A stretch of 43,554 nt of DNA, taken from the NCBI GenBank assembly GCA_913042205.1, contig CAJWIY010000010.1:1-43554 (forward strand). The letters are read 5' to 3'. The first letter of the stretch is position 1. Each line of letters begins with the position of its first letter. Positions 40,476 to 43,554 of the stretch are shown here, one piece after another. The notes beneath the pieces were generated by a model. The model saw only the letters and a program-made list of their open reading frames with translations. It did not search any database and had not been told where the DNA came from. Made by a program: the position numbers and the translations under genes. The DNA is from an uncultured Gammaproteobacteria bacterium (lineage in GTDB: Bacteria; Pseudomonadota; Gammaproteobacteria; Pseudomonadales; Litorivicinaceae).

Positions 40476-41019
40476 CACCTGATTCTACTCGGTTTGTGTC
40501 GATCACTCGATATTCTCCCGGTAGTAAATTATTTAACTCATAACTACCTATAGAGACTCTAATTAGACGAAGTGTTGGAAATCCAACCTCCGCGGTCATC
40601 CGCCGAACTTGGCGGTTACGTCCTTCATTGAGGGTCATTTCGATCCAACTAGTTGGGATATTTCTGCGATAACGTACTGGTGGATTCCGGGCAGGCACTT
40701 TGGGTGGTTCAATCAGTCGGCACTGTATAGCGTTTGCAGGTCCATCATTTAAGTCAATACCCCTCTGCATGAGTCCACAAGTTATCTGGTCGATCAATCC
40801 ATCAACCTGAATCCAGTAGGTTTTTTGTTTTCCGTACCGAGGATGCGTCAATCGATTTTGAAGACGTCCGTCATCGGTTAATAATAGAAGTCCCTCCGAG
40901 TCTTTATCTAGTCGACCCGCAGGGTACACCCCGGGAATATTGATGTACCTCCTCAGGGTTAACCCTTGGCCCGTAAATTGGCACAAGACTCCGTAGGGCT
41001 TGTTGAAAACGACTAACAC
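40426..41019 (-). CDS. rluE: 23S rRNA pseudouridine(2457) synthase RluE
   Basis: A 197-aa RsuA-type pseudouridine synthase without an S4 domain, which is characteristic of RluE. The catalytic Asp is in [30 protein letters not shown] follows. It begins with GTG ([14 protein letters not shown]) 26 bases after icd, which it also neighbours in E. coli. The last 17 or so residues, basic ([12 protein letters not shown]), overlap the mnmA start. Confidence 0.93.
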   Translation of the reverse strand: MLVVFNKPYGVLCQFTGQGLTLRRYINIPGVYPAGRLDKDSEGLLLLTDDGRLQNRLTHPRYGKQKTYWIQVDGLIDQITCGLMQRGIDLNDGPANAIQCRLIEPPKVPARNPPVRYRRNIPTSWIEMTLNEGRNRQVRRMTAEVGFPTLRLIRVSIGSYELNNLLPGEYRVIDTNRVESGDAKTRQQSYRRDVRRR

Positions 41020-41045
41020 GATGGCTTTAGCCCAGATCCCTGCAA

Positions 41046-43286
41046 CTAGGCTTCGTCCACAATTTTATTGAACTGTTGACTTGGCCGCATAATTCTGGAC
41101 GCTTTTGTGTATTCGGGTAGGAAATACCCTCCGATATCGACTACGCTACCTTGGCTCTCGTTTAGTTCCTTTAATATTTCTGTTTCGTTTGACTCCAGTG
41201 CTTCATAGATTGGTCGGAAAAGATTTGCGATGGCGACATTATCCCCTTGCTCACAAAGGGCCTTGGCCCAAAACAATGCCAGGTAGAAGTGGCTCCCGCG
41301 GTTATCCGTTTCTTTTACTTTTGGAGAGGGAGACTTACCGGATTCAAGAATATTCTGTGTGGCTGTATCCAGGCATTTCCCCAAGATTGATGCTGCATTG
41401 AGGTTCTTTGAAGTAGCAAGATGCTCAAGGGATGCGGCGATGGCGGTGAATTCACCTAGCGAATCCCAACGGAGATGATTTTCTTTTAGTAGTTGCTCCA
41501 CGTGCTTTGGGGCCGATCCGCCGGCTCCTGTTTCAAACAATCCACCGCCCTGCATTAACGGAACGATGGATAGCATCTTGGCACTGGTACCCAATTCTAA
41601 AATAGGAAAGAGGTCAGTCAAATAATCTCTAAGCACATTGCCGGTTATCGAGATGGTATCGAGTCCGTTACGGGCTCTTGAAAGCGACACCTTTGTAGCC
41701 TCTCTTGGCGAGAGGATCTCTATCTTTGTGTCTTTAGCATCATGTTTATTTAAGGTCGTTATAACTTTTTTTATTAACTCTGAATCGTGTGGTCGGTTCT
41801 TGTCAAGCCAGAAGATTGCGGGTAGTTGAGTTATTCTAGCGCGGGAGATCCCGAGTTCGATCCAATTCTTTATTGCGTCATCTTGGGTATGACATAATCG
41901 CCATATATCTCCTGCCTCGACATCATGCTCGGTAATTATCGTACCGTGTTCGTCAAGAAGCTTTATCGATCCAGACCGTGGTGCTACGAAGGTCGTGTTA
42001 TGAGAACCGTATTCCTCGGCTTTCTTGGCCATTAGCCCAATATTTGAAACACTGCCCATGGTTGCTGGATTGAAGGCTCCATTCGCAATACAGAATCTTA
42101 TAGCTTCATCGTAGACCGCGGCGTAAGAGCTGTCGGGTATGACGCATTTGATGTCAGACTCTGATCCATCAGCAGCCCATCCCTTGCCGCCATTTCTTAT
42201 GATTGCAGGCATCGAGGCATCTATGATTACATCGTTGGGGACATGGAGATTGGTAATACCTTTATCCGAATTTACCATTTGTAATTCGGGTTGCTTATCT
42301 AGACAGAGCGCAATATCTGAAAGTATCTCTTCTTTCGTAGTTTTCGGAAGGGCTTCAATCTTCGCAAGGAGATCTCCGATTCCATCGTTGGGGTTAAAGC
42401 CGACATCGGTAAATACTTCTTGATGCTTTATGAACAGGTCCTCGAAGAACGTCTTGACAGCATACCCAAACAGCACTGGGTCAGAAATCTTCATCATCGT
42501 CGCTTTGAGGTGTAACGAAAATAGGACGCCACGTTTTTTGGCATCAGCTATTTCCGCTTTGTAAAAATTCTGCAGAGCATTGACGTTCATGTACGTAGTG
42601 TCGACTACTGCTCCGAAATCCAGCGGAATCGTGTCAGCGAGGGTGATTTTTCGGCTATTAGTATCAAAAAAGCATACCGATGCGTTCCCGACAGATTTGC
42701 CCTCAATCGTTACTGACTTTTCATTATGTCGGAAGTCATTATCAACCATTGTAGAAACATGAGTCAGCGACTCATTCGACCATTCCCCCATTCTGTGGGG
42801 ATTCTTTTTTGCAAAATGTTTAACAGCTTCGGGTGCTCTTCTGTCAGAATTTCCTTCTCGCAATACTGGATTGACTGCACTACCGAGAATCTTTGCATAA
42901 CGTGCGCGTATCTCGGTTTCTTCTTCCGTTAGCGGATGGTTGACAAAATCTGGTATGTCGAAACCTTTCCCTTGGAGTTCAGCGATCGCATTTTTTAATT
43001 GAGGAACAGAAGCGCTTATGTTGGGCAGCTTTATGATATTGGCATTACTAGTTCTAGCTAAGTTGCCAAGGTATTTCAGGTCATCTGAAACGAATTCGCT
43101 TTTGGTCAAGCGATCGGGAAATTGCGCAAGGATTCTTGCCGCCAGTGAGATATCGCGGGTCTGGACACTGATTCCGCACAGGGATAGGAATTTTTGAACA
43201 ATTGGAAAAAGCGAGTAGCTTGCTAATCTGGGCGCTTCATCGGTCCATGTGAGAGTTATATCGGCTTCAATTTTTTGATCGATCAC
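41046..43286 (-). CDS. icd: NADP-dependent isocitrate dehydrogenase, monomeric type (IDH-II)
   Basis: Oxidative decarboxylation of isocitrate to 2-oxoglutarate in the TCA cycle. The size (746 aa) and sequence ([32 protein letters not shown]-like [24 protein letters not shown]-like stretch [12 protein letters not shown] and [18 protein letters not shown]) identify the monomeric IDH of Azotobacter and Vibrio rather than the dimeric E. coli enzyme. I chose GTG 43286, with AAGG nine bases upstream, giving MIDQKIEAD. An in-frame ATG at 43331 adds 15 residues without family support. It leads the rluE-mnmA-hflD-purB-roxA operon. Confidence 0.95.
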   Translation of the reverse strand: MIDQKIEADITLTWTDEAPRLASYSLFPIVQKFLSLCGISVQTRDISLAARILAQFPDRLTKSEFVSDDLKYLGNLARTSNANIIKLPNISASVPQLKNAIAELQGKGFDIPDFVNHPLTEEETEIRARYAKILGSAVNPVLREGNSDRRAPEAVKHFAKKNPHRMGEWSNESLTHVSTMVDNDFRHNEKSVTIEGKSVGNASVCFFDTNSRKITLADTIPLDFGAVVDTTYMNVNALQNFYKAEIADAKKRGVLFSLHLKATMMKISDPVLFGYAVKTFFEDLFIKHQEVFTDVGFNPNDGIGDLLAKIEALPKTTKEEILSDIALCLDKQPELQMVNSDKGITNLHVPNDVIIDASMPAIIRNGGKGWAADGSESDIKCVIPDSSYAAVYDEAIRFCIANGAFNPATMGSVSNIGLMAKKAEEYGSHNTTFVAPRSGSIKLLDEHGTIITEHDVEAGDIWRLCHTQDDAIKNWIELGISRARITQLPAIFWLDKNRPHDSELIKKVITTLNKHDAKDTKIEILSPREATKVSLSRARNGLDTISITGNVLRDYLTDLFPILELGTSAKMLSIVPLMQGGGLFETGAGGSAPKHVEQLLKENHLRWDSLGEFTAIAASLEHLATSKNLNAASILGKCLDTATQNILESGKSPSPKVKETDNRGSHFYLALFWAKALCEQGDNVAIANLFRPIYEALESNETEILKELNESQGSVVDIGGYFLPEYTKASRIMRPSQQFNKIVDEA

Positions 43287-43396
43287 AGTTTCATCCCTTA
43301 AGTGCTTATGCAACAAAACTATCTGACGCACGCCAGTTCGCGCGCCTGACTTATTTGACAGTCCTGACGGAACTTAATCCATTTTTTCCGGCGCTG

Positions 43397-43405
43397 ATTA
43401 TCACA
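43397..43405 (-). promoter_or_regulatory. Extended -10 promoter candidate for icd
   Basis: On the minus strand TGTGATAAT (43405-43397) matches an extended -10 element (TG, one base, then GATAAT). No -35 box is seen, which extended -10 promoters can tolerate. Transcription would start near 43390 and leave a leader of about 100 bases before the GTG at 43286. Weak prediction. Confidence 0.3.
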
Positions 43406-43466
43406 TCGAAACAGTACGTTCGAGTGTGAGCTTAAAAGCGGTGCGACATGCAGGTTGGCCAGTATA

Positions 43467-43554
43467 ATGGAATCGTTTTATATTGGGTATGAAGTGTCAG
43501 GATTAGATCAAAGTCACCTACCAGTATTGACGCGGATGCCCGGTCATATTCAAA
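43467..43554 (+). CDS. Start of an unidentified gene (cut by window edge)
   Basis: An ATG at 43467 opens a frame of 29 codons that runs off the window (MESFYIGYEVSGLDQSHLPV and on). No homologue is recognised from so short a piece. A weak CAGG lies about 12 bases upstream, and an in-frame GTG at 43494 is an alternative start. The gene would be divergent from icd with a gap of 180 bases. It could be spurious. Confidence 0.4.
   Translation, partial: MESFYIGYEVSGLDQSHLPVLTRMPGHIQ

Noticed and set aside
43463-43468. Perfect TATAAT before the right-edge gene
   Set aside because: It overlaps the ATG of the better open frame at 43467 and has no -35 box, so a promoter role is unlikely.

Overview
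This is a compact, roughly 50% GC, gene-dense stretch of chromosome from a gammaproteobacterium. The evidence is the gene order: lolC/D - DUF2062 - lpxK - Trm112 - kdsB - murB - rne - rluC - sppA - maf - yceD - rpmF - fab genes - mltG - tmk - holB - tatD - TetR, and icd - rluE - mnmA - hflD - purB. As I recall it, this largely follows the Pseudomonas/Oceanospirillales arrangement. Gene overlaps of 1 to 11 bases are common and intergenic gaps are short. The exact genus cannot be read from the window. No transposase, phage gene, CRISPR array, rRNA or tRNA was seen.

Layout. (1) 1-8193: cell-envelope block. It holds a cut-off exported protein, a lipoprotein-releasing ABC system with a single permease (LolD plus LolC/LolF), a DUF2062 membrane protein, MsbA with a Cys-type phosphatase, and the lpxK-Trm112-kdsB-murB operon. 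(2) 8201-14014: RNase E with a structured leader, divergent from rluC-sppA, then maf. (3) 14077-20676: yceD-rpmF-fabD-fabG-acpP-fabF-mltG-tmk-holB, the classical fatty-acid/ribosome/replication cluster but lacking plsX, fabH and pabC. (4) 20677-21004: an AT-rich gap holding a fragment of a thioredoxin-like gene. (5) 21005-24029: tatD-TetR, then MOSC protein and methylmalonyl-CoA epimerase opposite a CBS protein. (6) 24047-31592: carboxyltransferase, an unusual biotin carboxylase/BCCP fusion, methylmalonyl-CoA mutase and MeaB, all on the minus strand. (7) 31762-35500: xthA divergent from sixA, an alpha/beta hydrolase, DUF4892/OmpA-like and DUF924 genes. (8) 35628-43286: a long minus-strand operon icd-rluE-mnmA-hflD-purB-roxA-GNAT. 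A plus-strand gene begins at the right edge.

How it works together. Regions 5 and 6 hold a full propionyl-CoA to succinyl-CoA route: carboxylation, epimerisation, B12-dependent mutation and its GTPase chaperone. Region 3 makes fatty acids. Region 1 makes and flips lipid A-Kdo and sorts lipoproteins. Region 8 links a TCA enzyme with rRNA/tRNA/ribosomal-protein modification and purine synthesis.

Most of the window is conserved housekeeping sequence, and I found no clearly new multi-gene system. The points most worth a second look are the carboxylase with an insertion in its ATP-grasp domain, the thioredoxin remnant in the holB-tatD gap, the phosphatase coupled to MsbA, the structured rne and acpP leaders, a likely near-leaderless yceD promoter, and several perfect intergenic palindromes without an assigned regulator.
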